A DNA stretch of 60,911 nucleotides, taken from positions 1-60,911 of the forward strand of contig NZ_JOGB01000042.1 of NCBI RefSeq assembly GCF_000719335.1, read 5' to 3'. A program made the position numbers and the translations under genes. Shown in pieces: positions 48,516 to 56,609 of this stretch. Below the pieces are notes generated by a model that was given only the letters and a program-made list of their open reading frames with translations, searched no databases and was not told where the DNA came from. The stretch's first letter is position 1. Every line of letters starts with the position of its first letter. Source of the DNA: Streptomyces sp. NRRL S-87. Lineage in GTDB: Bacteria > Actinomycetota > Actinomycetes > Streptomycetales > Streptomycetaceae.

Positions 48516-49187
48516 TCAGGTGGCCAGGCCGGTCCGGTGGGCCAGCAGCGCGGCCTGGAGCCTGCTCGCCGAGCCGGTCTTGTCCAGGATCGCGCCCACG
48601 TGCGTCTTCACCGTGCCGGTCCCGATGCCGAGCCGCGTGGCGATGTCCTGGTTCGACAGCCCCTCGCCCAGCATCGCCAGCACCTCCCGCTCGCGGCCGG
48701 TGAGCCGGGCGATGCGCTCGTCCGCGCCGCCGCCGCCGACCGGGTCGGCGGCGCGCAGCATGCGGGAGATCACGGCCCCGGTGACGCCGGGGGAGAGCAC
48801 GGCGTCACCGGCCGCGGCCGCCCGTACGGCGCTGATCAGCTCCTGCGGGCCCTCGTCCTTCAGCAGGAAGCCCGTGGCCCCCTCGCGCAGGGCCCGCACG
48901 ACGTTGTCGTCGTCGCCGAAGGTCGTCAGCATCACCACCCGCGGCGCGGGATCGAGCGCCAGCAGCGGCGCGATCGCGGCCAGGCCGTCGCAGACGGGCA
49001 TGCGGACGTCGAGGAGCACCACGTCGGGGTGGTGCTCGGCGGCCAGTTCGACGGCCCGCCGGCCGTCCGGGGCCTCGGCGACGACGTCGATGCCCTCGGC
49101 GTGCCGCAGGATGAGCCGGACTCCGGTCCGGATCATGGTCTCGTCGTCGGCCAGCAGGACGCGGATCGGCCGCGCGGGCTCGGTCAC
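48516..49187 (-). CDS. NarL/FixJ-family response regulator
   Basis: 223 residues. The receiver has D14-D15, the phosphoacceptor D60 (in V-V-L-L-D-V-R-M-P), T88/T89 and K110, all correctly placed. The C-terminal LuxR-type HTH has L-T-G-R-E-R-E-V-L-A-M-L and T-V-K-T-H-V. The GTG start overlaps the kinase stop (GTGA), so the genes are coupled. Putative binding sites flank this unit: at 50989-51034, before the kinase gene, and at 48335-48379, before the ABC exporter. Confidence 0.93.
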   Translation of the reverse strand: MTEPARPIRVLLADDETMIRTGVRLILRHAEGIDVVAEAPDGRRAVELAAEHHPDVVLLDVRMPVCDGLAAIAPLLALDPAPRVVMLTTFGDDDNVVRALREGATGFLLKDEGPQELISAVRAAAAGDAVLSPGVTGAVISRMLRAADPVGGGGADERIARLTGREREVLAMLGEGLSNQDIATRLGIGTGTVKTHVGAILDKTGSASRLQAALLAHRTGLAT

Positions 49188-50932
49188 GGGGTCTCCCAGG
49201 GTGCGGCGTCCCGGACCGACGGGACGGTGAAGCGGTCGATGGCGACGAGCCGCTGCGCGGCGTCGAAGCAGTAGCGGGCCACGGTCAGGCCGCCGGGGCG
49301 GGCCTCGGTGGCGCCGGCGAACGGGTAGACGCAGCCGGCCGTGCCGGCGGGCCGGGGCGGTTCGCGGCCGGTGGCCGCGGCCCGGACCGCCGCGTTGTCC
49401 AGGACGCCGGACCCCCGCACCTCGTCGTACGTCATGCCGACCCGGGGGAGCGGGGGCGGCCCGGTCTCCTGGTGCGGGGCGGTGGCGTACACGAAGGCGG
49501 CGCCGAGGGCCGTGAGCACCGACAGCGCGCACAGGCCCAGGGCGAGCGTGAGCAGGTGCGCGGTACGGCGCCGTGGCGGCCCGCCGCGGTCGGCGTCCGC
49601 ACCGCCCGGGCCGTCCGCACCGCCCGGGCCCTCCGCACCGCCCGGGCCGACCGCGCCGTACGGATCAGCCGCCCCGGCGTCGCGGCGGTCGGCCGGTACG
49701 GCGGGGGCGTCGCCGGGCTCGGTCGGCAGGCGCGCGTCCACGAGGAAGCCGCCGGTCGGCAGCGGGGCGGCCGCGAAGGACCCGCCGAGCAGTTCCACCC
49801 GTTCCCGCAGGCCGGTCAGCCCGCGGCCGGTGCCCACGCCCCCGGCGGTGCCCGCGCTCCCCGCGGGGGGCGCGGCGCCGTTGCGGACGGCGACCCGTAC
49901 GGTCTCGTCGTCGTGCACCACGACCACGGTGACGTGGGCGGTGCTCGCGTAGCGGTGGACGTTCGTCAGGGCCTCCCGCACCACCCGGTGCACGGCGCGC
50001 CGTACCGGCGCCGGCCGCGCGTCGAGGTCCGGGCCCGTCCAGTCCAGGCGGACCGCGATGCCGCCGTGCCGGGACCCCGCCACCAGCGCCTCGACGTCGG
50101 CCCGGGTGCCGGTGGCGGGGGTGAGCGCCTCCGAGCCGGTGTCGCGGCCGAGCGGGCCGAGCACGCCCAGGGCCTGGCGCAGCTCCCGCATCGCGTCGCG
50201 CGTGGTCCGCCGGACGAGGACGGCCTCCTCGCGCAGCTCGGGGTCCGCCCCGGCCAGGGCCAGTTCCAGCCCGCCGGCGTGCAGGGAGATCAGGCTGAGC
50301 CGGTGGCCGACCAGGTCGTGCATCTCCGCGGCGATCCGCGACCGCTCGTGGATGCGGGCCTCGCTGTCGGCCAGCCGCCGGGCCCGTTCCGCCGCGTCCC
50401 CGCGCTCGCGCAGCGCGCGCACCAGCCGCCGCTGCTGCCCGTCCGCCGTGCCGACGAGGCCCGGGACGATCACGGCGGTCGGCGTGAGGACCAGGCCCAG
50501 CGCCAGCCCGTACGCCACGGAGCCCGGCCCGAGCCAGGGCCCGGACACCGTCGCGGCCACCACGACCAGGGCGCCGGCGGCGGCCAGCAGGCGGGCGCGC
50601 CGGCCAGCCCGGACCGTACGCCGCGCCGTGCCGTACGCCGTCGCCGCGGTGACCGGACCGACGCAGAACGCCAGACCGGTGAGCACGGCCAGTACGAGCG
50701 GCACGGCCGTCGGGAACCGGCGCCGCAGCGGGAAGAGCGTGCCGCCGACGGCGAGGACCGGCAGCTGCACGTACACGTGCGGCACGAGCCCGAGGTGCCC
50801 GACCGAGGCCCACACCCCCAGCCCCGCACCCAGCACGCCGACCGTCCCGGCCAGGGAACGCACGACTCCCCGGGACGGTCCGAGCGGGGCCGGAGGGGGG
50901 AGGGGGCGAGGGAGGAGACGAGCACGATCCAC
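49184..50932 (-). CDS. NarL-type sensor histidine kinase with a C-terminal extracellular domain
   Basis: About 582 residues. The N terminus has four to six membrane helices; the DHp domain (HisKA_3) has the phosphoacceptor H205 in A-E-M-H-D-L-V-G-H-R; HATPase follows with R-E-A-L-T-N-V-H-R-Y and G-R-G-L-T-G-L-R. After a Gly-rich linker (about 400-455) there is an unusual addition: one more hydrophobic helix and an outside domain of about 90 residues with V-G-M-T-Y-D-E-V and two Cys. That domain resembles BamE/SmpA-type folds. Start uncertain: GTG 50932 has no ribosome site; GTG 50863, with GGGGAG, is an alternative. Confidence 0.85.
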   Translation of the reverse strand: MDRARLLPRPLPPPAPLGPSRGVVRSLAGTVGVLGAGLGVWASVGHLGLVPHVYVQLPVLAVGGTLFPLRRRFPTAVPLVLAVLTGLAFCVGPVTAATAYGTARRTVRAGRRARLLAAAGALVVVAATVSGPWLGPGSVAYGLALGLVLTPTAVIVPGLVGTADGQQRRLVRALRERGDAAERARRLADSEARIHERSRIAAEMHDLVGHRLSLISLHAGGLELALAGADPELREEAVLVRRTTRDAMRELRQALGVLGPLGRDTGSEALTPATGTRADVEALVAGSRHGGIAVRLDWTGPDLDARPAPVRRAVHRVVREALTNVHRYASTAHVTVVVVHDDETVRVAVRNGAAPPAGSAGTAGGVGTGRGLTGLRERVELLGGSFAAAPLPTGGFLVDARLPTEPGDAPAVPADRRDAGAADPYGAVGPGGAEGPGGADGPGGADADRGGPPRRRTAHLLTLALGLCALSVLTALGAAFVYATAPHQETGPPPLPRVGMTYDEVRGSGVLDNAAVRAAATGREPPRPAGTAGCVYPFAGATEARPGGLTVARYCFDAAQRLVAIDRFTVPSVRDAAPWETP

Positions 50933-50988
50933 GCCGACCAGTATCGGTGCCGCGATCCCGCCGGGCGTGCGCCCGCGGACCGATCCGC

Positions 50989-51034
50989 CCTCTGCCGAAA
51001 GGCAGGGAACGACCCCGGGTCCCTCTGCCGGAGG
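50989..51034. promoter_or_regulatory. Bipartite motif upstream of the kinase-regulator operon
   Basis: CCTCTGCCGAAAGG (50989-51002) and CTCTGCCGGAGG (51023-51034) repeat the pattern seen at 48335-48379. The first half also contains a CTGCC-GAAA-GGCAG dyad. Placement before the two-component operon is consistent with autoregulation. Confidence 0.6.
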
Positions 51035-51050
51035 TCGGAGCCGCCGGCGG

Positions 51051-51215
51051 TCAGCCGTGGCAGGCCGGGAGGAACTCCAGGCCCTCCGGGGTGCCGTAGC
51101 GGAGGACCGCGAGGTAGGCCTTGGGGACGTCGCACCCGACGTCCATCCACTGGTAGGCGAACACGCTCCAGACGACGGCGGCGGCCGCGAGCAGCCAGCG
51201 GGTGGTCTTCGACAT
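51051..51215 (-). CDS. Small single-span membrane protein
   Basis: 54 residues: a short basic start (M-S-K-T-T-R), one hydrophobic helix (W-L-L-A-A-A-A-V-V-W-S-V-F-A-Y), then an outside tail with two Cys, one in V-G-C-D-V-P-K-A-Y and one in P-A-C-H-G. The sequence is protein-like and starts at a good ATG. It lies just upstream of the kinase operon on the same strand, though the regulator motif falls in between. It might be a sensor accessory; that is only a guess. Confidence 0.65.
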   Translation of the reverse strand: MSKTTRWLLAAAAVVWSVFAYQWMDVGCDVPKAYLAVLRYGTPEGLEFLPACHG

Positions 51216-51368
51216 GGGGGGATGCTGTCCCCGTGGGCACGGAGGAGTCCGTTCCGTCCCGATCGTGGCCGAAACCCGCTCCGGGACGGCGCGGAACACG
51301 GGGCGGGCCGCGTCGGCGGGGACGGAGTGCGGCGCAACCGGGCGGGCCGGTGGGCCGTCCTGACCTGC

Positions 51369-52256
51369 ATGGGGACGACCGGGACGGGGATCGGGGCGGC
51401 GGCCGGTGCGTGGGGGCGGCAGCTGCTGCTCTTCGGGTGGACGCAGGTGCGCTGCTGCCTCTTCGCCGCCGCGCTCTTCTGCGGCATGGCCGCTTCCACC
51501 CTCCTCCCGCCGCTGCCGGTGGCGCGGTACGACCTGCTGCTCGCGTACGGGATCCTGCTGACCGTCGGCTTCCTCGTGCTCCGCTGGGAGACCCGGGGCG
51601 AGGCCGCGGTGATCGCCCTCTGCCACCTGCTCGGGCTGCTCTTCGAGCTGGTCAAGGTCCGGGTCGGCTCGTGGAGCTATCCCGAGGACGCCCTCACCAA
51701 GGTCGCCGGGGTGCCGCTGTACGGCGGGTTCATGTACGCGGCCGTCGGCAGCTACGTCTGCCGCGCCTGGCGGCTGTTCGACCTCGGCCTGACCGGCTAC
51801 CGGCCCCGCGCGACCGCCGCCGTGGCCGCGGCCCTCTACGCCAACTTCCTCACCCACCACTGGATCGCCGACCTCCGCTGGGCGCTCGGCGCGCTGCTGC
51901 TCGCGGCGACGGCCGGCACGTGGGTGACGTACCGGGTGGGGGAGCACCGGCACCGGATGCCGTTGGCCGTGGCCTTCGCGCTGATCGGGTTCTTCCTGTG
52001 GGTGGCCGAGAACATCGCCACCTACCTCGGCGCCTGGACGTACCCCTCCCAGGCGGTGGCCTGGCAGCCGGTGGCGCTGTCCAAGTGGCTCTCGTGGGGG
52101 CTGCTGATCAGCGTCACCTTCGTGCTGTCCCGACCGCGCCGCGCGGCCGGACAGCGGGCCGGACACGCGGTCGGACACCCGGGCGCGGGGCCGGGCGCGA
52201 CCAGGCGCGCGACCGCGGGCCGGACGGGCGGCCGGACCGCGGGTACGGGACTGTAG
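51369..52256 (+). CDS. DUF817-family membrane protein
   Basis: 295 residues with about eight membrane helices. Family landmarks are visible: F-E-L-V-K-V-x-x-G-S-W-S-Y-P-E, K-x-x-G-V-P-L-Y-G-G-F-M-Y-A-x-V-G-S-Y, T-H-H-W-I-x-D-x-R-W, and E-N-x-A-T-Y-x-G-A-W-x-Y-P. The function of DUF817 is unknown; the charged and His/Trp residues in helices could bind a ligand or metal. The last 35 residues are an Arg/Gly-rich tail. ATG 51369 chosen; the frame is open further upstream. Confidence 0.88.
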   Translation: MGTTGTGIGAAAGAWGRQLLLFGWTQVRCCLFAAALFCGMAASTLLPPLPVARYDLLLAYGILLTVGFLVLRWETRGEAAVIALCHLLGLLFELVKVRVGSWSYPEDALTKVAGVPLYGGFMYAAVGSYVCRAWRLFDLGLTGYRPRATAAVAAALYANFLTHHWIADLRWALGALLLAATAGTWVTYRVGEHRHRMPLAVAFALIGFFLWVAENIATYLGAWTYPSQAVAWQPVALSKWLSWGLLISVTFVLSRPRRAAGQRAGHAVGHPGAGPGATRRATAGRTGGRTAGTGL

Positions 52257-52437
52257 CAGCCTTCCGCGGCACCGCCCGGATGTTTGTCCGATGGTGATGC
52301 ACTTGCCGCGAGGCCACCACATCCGGCACTAGCGTCCCGTCGCACCCCCGGGAACGCGGGTCCGCGCACCGCCCGAGCGGTGCCGTCGTACCGCTTGACG
52401 CCCGCCCGTCTCCCGGCACTCGGAGCGAGGAGGATGC

Positions 52438-53151
52438 GTGCTGCCCCTGCGTCTACGGTCCCTGCCGGACGCCACCCGACACACCCTTGCCGGCGGTCTC
52501 GTCATCGGCGCGCTGGCACTGACGTTGCTGGCCCTGCTGGTCCCCGTCGACTCGTTCGGCGCCCGGCCGACCGCCGCCTCGGCGTCGGCCGCGTCGGGCG
52601 ACGACGGCCTCGGCACCCTGAGCACGCCGTACGGGCCGCTCACCGCCCAGGACCGGGACTTCGTGCGCAAGGTGCGGCTGGCCGGCCTGTGGGAAGGCCC
52701 GGCCGGCCGCCAGGCCCAGCAGCGCGGCCGCCGCGCCAGCATCCGCACGGCCGGCGACCACCTCGTCATGGGCCACAGCGACCTCGACCGGCGGGACATC
52801 GAGGTGGGCCAGGCCCTCGGCCTGGACCTGCCCACCCAGCCCACCGAGCAGCAGCAGGGCTGGCTCTCCGAACTCGACCAGCTCCAGGGCGACGCCTACG
52901 AGCGGCGGTTCGTCCAGCTGGTGCGCGCCGCCCACGGCAAGGTCTTCGCCCTCGTGGCGCTGGTGCGGGCCAACACCCGCAACTCCATGGTGCGCGCCCT
53001 GGCCACCACCGCCAACGCCACGGTGCTGGACCACATGACGGTCCTTGAGGACACCGGCCTGGTCGACTTCGAGGCGCTCGTCGACCCCAGCCCCGCGCCC
53101 GGCGCACCCGCGTCCTCGGCCACCATCCCAACCGCCCCCTTGACGAAGTGA
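52438..53151 (+). CDS. Secreted DUF4142-domain protein
   Basis: 237 residues. One long N-terminal hydrophobic segment (about 16-40) acts as signal or anchor. The DUF4142 region (about 75-210) is an all-helical bundle, with D-R-D-F-V-R-K-V-R-L-A-G, D-H-x-x-M-G-H-S-D-L and L-D-H-M-T-V-L. DUF4142 proteins resemble ferritin-like bundles but have no known activity. GAGGAGG lies just before the GTG. The DUF1996 gene starts 9 bp after the stop, so the two are one operon. Confidence 0.85.
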   Translation: MLPLRLRSLPDATRHTLAGGLVIGALALTLLALLVPVDSFGARPTAASASAASGDDGLGTLSTPYGPLTAQDRDFVRKVRLAGLWEGPAGRQAQQRGRRASIRTAGDHLVMGHSDLDRRDIEVGQALGLDLPTQPTEQQQGWLSELDQLQGDAYERRFVQLVRAAHGKVFALVALVRANTRNSMVRALATTANATVLDHMTVLEDTGLVDFEALVDPSPAPGAPASSATIPTAPLTK

Positions 53152-53160
53152 AGTGATCGA

Positions 53161-54612
53161 ATGAGTCGACAACAGGGCCACAAGCGCACCCGGTTGTCCC
53201 GCAAGGGCCTCGCCCTCGTCGCCACCCTGGCCCTGGGCGCCGGTGCCGTCGCGGTGGTCGCCCAGCAGGCCTCCGCCGGCATCACCTCCAACGACGGGGC
53301 GAGCCGCGCCGGGAACGGCACCCAGGTCGTCACCGCCACCATCGACTGCCCCGACGTGGGCGACCGGCTGACCGCCGTACCCGACCAGGCGCGGGCCGCC
53401 GTGGACCGCAACCTCGCCGACCTGGACACCCAACTCGCCGACGCCTACCGCGACCTGGCCACCGGGCGCGCCTCGGAGCAGGCGCTCCTGGGCCGGCTGG
53501 AGCAGCAGCGTGACGGGTCCATCGACCGGGTGGCCGACGCCATCGGCGACTTCGCACGGCGCCCCGGCGAACTGCAGCAGATGAGCTCCTGCTCGATCAG
53601 CCGCACCCCCGCCGACCCCGCCGACGCCGCGGCGCCCGCGAACGGCGCCTCCGCCGCACCGGACGACGCAGGAGCGTCCACCGGCGACGCCGCCGCGCAG
53701 CAGCAGGGGACGTCGGAGCGGCGCAGCAGGGGCGGCCCGAGCCGCCGCGACTTCGTGCCGATCACCGCCGTACGGCCCAACGTGCGGCGCCCGGCCCTCC
53801 AGGCCGGCGCGTCCAACGGCTCCCTCACCGTCTTCTGCGGGCGCAACGAGAACGGCCACTTCAACCCCGACAACGTCATCGTCGCCCCCGGTGTCAGCAA
53901 CGGCGCCCACCACATGCACGACTACGTCGGCAACCTCGCCACCGACGCCTTCTCCAGCAACGACACCCTCGCCGCCGCCGGCACCACCTGCAGCAACGGC
54001 GACAGGTCGACCTACTACTGGCCCGTGCTCCGGCTCCGCGACGGCCGCGCCGAGCGGGACGTGAACGCCCCCGGCGGCGGCCAGGACGCGAACGTCGGCA
54101 CCATCCAGCGGCCGCGCCAGGTGACCCTGCAGTTCAAGGGCAGCCCCGTGTCCGGGGTGACCGCCATGCCCCGCTTCCTGCGCATCATCACCGGCGACGC
54201 CAAGGCGTTCACCAACGGCCCGGGCAACGCCAACGCGTCCTGGAGCTGCACGGGATTCGAGAACCGCCAGCTCAAGGACAAGTACCCCATCTGCCCGACG
54301 GGCAGCGACGTGGTGCGCACCTTCACCTTCCAGAGCTGCTGGGACGGGCGCAACATCGACAGCGCCAACCACCGCACCCACGTGGCCTTCCCCGACCGCG
54401 GCGGCCGCTGCGCCAACGGCTTCACCGCGATCCCGCAGCTGGTGCAGCGGATCGTCTACCGGGTGCCGGCGGGCTCCCGGATCGCCGTGGACAGCTTCCC
54501 GGAGCAGCTGCACAAGCCCGTCACCGACCACGGTGACTTCATCAACGTGATGTCGAACCGCCTGATGGACTTCGCGGTGCGCTGCATCAACTCCGGGCGC
54601 GCCTGCAGGTAG
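53161..54612 (+). CDS. Secreted DUF1996-domain protein
   Basis: 483 residues. The signal is Tat- or Sec-like (R-L-S-R-K-G-L-A-L-V-A-T-L) ending A-S-A-G. Residues 40-150 are helical with a Cys pair; a Pro/Ala linker follows. The DUF1996 domain (about 200-480) has F-C-G-R-N-E-N-G-H-F, H-H-M-H-D-Y-V-G, S-T-Y-Y-W-P-V-L and S-C-W-D-G-R-N-I-D with conserved His, Asp and Cys. The His-rich cluster suggests a metal site. It is common in fungi and Streptomyces; no function proven. Shares an operon with the DUF4142 gene. Confidence 0.88.
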   Translation: MSRQQGHKRTRLSRKGLALVATLALGAGAVAVVAQQASAGITSNDGASRAGNGTQVVTATIDCPDVGDRLTAVPDQARAAVDRNLADLDTQLADAYRDLATGRASEQALLGRLEQQRDGSIDRVADAIGDFARRPGELQQMSSCSISRTPADPADAAAPANGASAAPDDAGASTGDAAAQQQGTSERRSRGGPSRRDFVPITAVRPNVRRPALQAGASNGSLTVFCGRNENGHFNPDNVIVAPGVSNGAHHMHDYVGNLATDAFSSNDTLAAAGTTCSNGDRSTYYWPVLRLRDGRAERDVNAPGGGQDANVGTIQRPRQVTLQFKGSPVSGVTAMPRFLRIITGDAKAFTNGPGNANASWSCTGFENRQLKDKYPICPTGSDVVRTFTFQSCWDGRNIDSANHRTHVAFPDRGGRCANGFTAIPQLVQRIVYRVPAGSRIAVDSFPEQLHKPVTDHGDFINVMSNRLMDFAVRCINSGRACR

Positions 54613-54627
54613 CCCGGGTCCGCCCCG

Positions 54628-54658
54628 CAACCCCGGACGGCCCGGCCGTCCGGGGTTG
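54628..54658 (+). terminator. Terminator of the DUF4142-DUF1996 operon
   Basis: CAACCCCGGACGG (54628-54640) pairs perfectly with CCGTCCGGGGTTG (54646-54658) across a 5-nt loop, 16 nt after the stop codon of the DUF1996 gene. Part of it is repeated downstream. Confidence 0.85.
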
Positions 54659-54745
54659 TCCGTGCCGGAAGCCCCGGCCGTCCGGGGTTGTCCGTGCCGG
54701 AGGCCCCGTCCGTGCCGAATGCCGTCCGTGCCGGAAGCCCCGTGC
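54642..54745. repeat. Degenerate repeat tract of about 32 bp
   Basis: CCGGCCGTCCGGGGTTGTC plus CGTGCCGGA recurs with a 32-bp period at 54642 and 54674, followed by shorter CCGTCCGTGCCG(A/G)A remnants to about 54745. The unit contains half of the terminator stem, so the tract may have arisen by duplication of the terminator arm. Confidence 0.75.
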
Positions 54746-54854
54746 ATGCCGCACCGCACCGATGCCCAGGCCGCACGAGCGGCAGCCCGCACGACCGCCG
54801 CCCGGGTGCACGGGACGGCGGCCGGCAGAGCCGCGGCACGGGCGCCGGGCCCGG

Positions 54855-54924
54855 CCGGCCACGACAGCACCGCGCCCTCCCCCCATGAGCGGTCGGGGGA
54901 AGGGCGCGGTGCCGTCGTGGCCGG
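54855..54924. terminator. Long dyad terminator between convergent genes
   Basis: CCGGCCACGAC...CCGCGCCCTCCCCC (54855-54884) and GGGGG..AGGGCGCGG..GTCGTGGCCGG (54894-54924) are nearly perfect complements of about 30 bp with a short loop. It ends just before the stop codon region of the PucR-type gene at 54937 and is the likely leftward terminator. Confidence 0.85.
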
Positions 54925-54936
54925 AGCTGCTCGCTC

Positions 54937-56157
54937 CTACAGCCCGTTGACGCGGGCCAGTTGTACGGATCCCAGCGGACGGAACTCGGTCGTCACGGAC
55001 CGCACCCGGCGGCCCACCCGCGTGTGCTGGCGCCGGACCTCGGCCATCAGGCGGCGGCTGCGCAGGGCCATCTCGAGCTCGAAGCGGGTACGGGGGTCGC
55101 GCAGGCCCGGGCCGAACAGCTTCTCCAGCTGGCGCATCCGGTAGCGCACGGTCTGCGGGTGGACGCTCAGGGCCTTGGCGGCCTCCGGGGCGCCGCCGCC
55201 CTCCAGCCAGGCCAGCAGGGTGACTTCCAGGCGCTCGCTCTGCCGCGGGGTCAGGTCGGCGAGCGGCTGCAGCCAGCGGGCGGCCAGCGCATGGGCCAGC
55301 GGCTCGTCCTGCAGCAGCAGGAGGGTCGAGAGGTGGTCGTCGACGAACACGGCGCGCGGCTCCATGCCGGCCCGGGTGGGGGAGAGGGCGAGCAGCCGCA
55401 TCGCCCAGCGCAGGGAGGAAGCGGTCTCGCGGGGTGGTACGGGGTGTCCGACGGCCGCGAACCGACCGCGCAGGGCGGCCTCCACGGCGGTGCGGTCGTC
55501 GGCCTCGGGGCTCGGTACCAGCAGGCACGGCTGTCCGCCCACCAGTCCGGCGAGTCCGTCGTCCAGGGCGGCGGCGAGCTGCTGGGCCTCGCCGGGGGTG
55601 GCCAGGGCGATCGCCCGCAGCGCCGGCGGCGGGGTCCAGCCGGCGGAGTCCGCGAGCTCGGCCAACTGGATGTCGGTGAGCCCCGGGTCGCCCGTCAGCG
55701 CGTGGAAGAGCTCCTGGCGGGCCCGGTCGGGTACGACGGGCGAGTCGTGGCCGCGGGCCTCCTGCGGGCCCGGGTGGTCTGCCCGGGCGTGGTGTTCGGG
55801 GACGGCGTCGGGCGCGTCCGCGCCCCGTACCCCTCCGGCGCTCCGCGTTCCGCCCGCGCCCCGTATGCCGGCCGCTCCCACGGGAGCGTCAGCGGGGTCG
55901 GTGTCCACGGACGCGGTGTCCAGGTCCTCGTGTCGCCGCGGGGACGGGCGCTGGTAACCCAGCGCGACGAGCAGGGCCTCCTCCAGTGCGCGCCGGAGCA
56001 GTTCGTCGTCCATGTCTTCGACGCCCGCCGGAAGTGCGGGTGATCCGTGCAGCATTTCCTCCACGATCTCGCCGACCAGAGCCGGGAGTTCCCTGCGCAG
56101 CACACGGCGCCACTCGCCGCGCGGGCGGGACCAGATGCGGTTGAGAAGTTCGCACAT
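54937..56157 (-). CDS. PucR-type helix-turn-helix regulator
   Basis: About 406 residues. The C-terminal 60 residues carry the PucR/CdaR HTH: A-K-A-L-S-V-H-P-Q-T-V-R-Y-R-M-R-Q-L-E-K-L-F, followed by D-P-R-T-R-F-E-L-E-M-A-L. The middle has a GGDEF-like or sensing region with no recognisable catalytic residues. The N-terminal 150 residues are acidic with an Arg-rich helix and a Gly/Ala linker. Many PucR proteins control purine, amino-acid or secondary-metabolite genes. ATG 56157 has GAGG 5 nt upstream; ATG 56172 would add five residues. The target is unknown; the 452-bp spacer and redox cluster are divergent. Confidence 0.85.
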   Translation of the reverse strand: MCELLNRIWSRPRGEWRRVLRRELPALVGEIVEEMLHGSPALPAGVEDMDDELLRRALEEALLVALGYQRPSPRRHEDLDTASVDTDPADAPVGAAGIRGAGGTRSAGGVRGADAPDAVPEHHARADHPGPQEARGHDSPVVPDRARQELFHALTGDPGLTDIQLAELADSAGWTPPPALRAIALATPGEAQQLAAALDDGLAGLVGGQPCLLVPSPEADDRTAVEAALRGRFAAVGHPVPPRETASSLRWAMRLLALSPTRAGMEPRAVFVDDHLSTLLLLQDEPLAHALAARWLQPLADLTPRQSERLEVTLLAWLEGGGAPEAAKALSVHPQTVRYRMRQLEKLFGPGLRDPRTRFELEMALRSRRLMAEVRRQHTRVGRRVRSVTTEFRPLGSVQLARVNGL

Positions 56158-56609
56158 CGCTACCTCGTTCATGCCGGGTGAGGCCTGCCCGAGCGGAAAA
56201 GCGGCAGGCCCGTCGAGGTGGGCTCCCTCGCCGAACCGGTCATGTCCGGCGGGGAAGTTGAGGCCTCATCACTCCCTCCCAGAGGTAGCCCACCACTGGC
56301 TGTCCCGCGGCTGCGCAGCGTCGCGCCGCCGAGGAACGGAGCGGGCGGCAACCCCGGGGATCACCCGTCCCTGCCGCACCACTGGAACGGAATCCTCCGT
56401 GGTTACACGATGTCATGGCGACACGCCCGCCAGAAGTTGTCACGTTTAGATAAATCCTGTGGGCGCGTTGCCAAGCTCCACGATGCTTCTGCCACTCCGA
56501 CGGCCGAGCTGCCGGACTTGCCGGCACCGCCGCGCAGTACCGACCACTATCCCCCCGTGGTGCCGAGCGTGAGGTGGAGCCTCGGTACGCGGGGCGCACG
56601 GGAGACCCG
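56158..56609. other. 450-bp divergent spacer before the redox cluster
   Basis: The spacer separates the PucR-type gene from the rightward redox genes. Around 56433-56460 there is an A+T-rich island (GTTGTCACGTTTAGATAAATC) that looks like a promoter, though the hexamers cannot be assigned with confidence. No gene is seen. Frames between 56218 and 56600 are out of phase with any ribosome site. Confidence 0.55.

Larger units (their letters stand above)
54613..54936. other. Intergenic region with terminators and a 32-bp repeat
   Basis: This is the gap between the convergent DUF1996 and PucR-type genes. It holds a 13-bp-stem hairpin (54628-54658), a direct repeat tract (54642-54745) and a long dyad (54855-54924). 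I see no credible gene; frames here simply follow the repeats. Confidence 0.7.
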
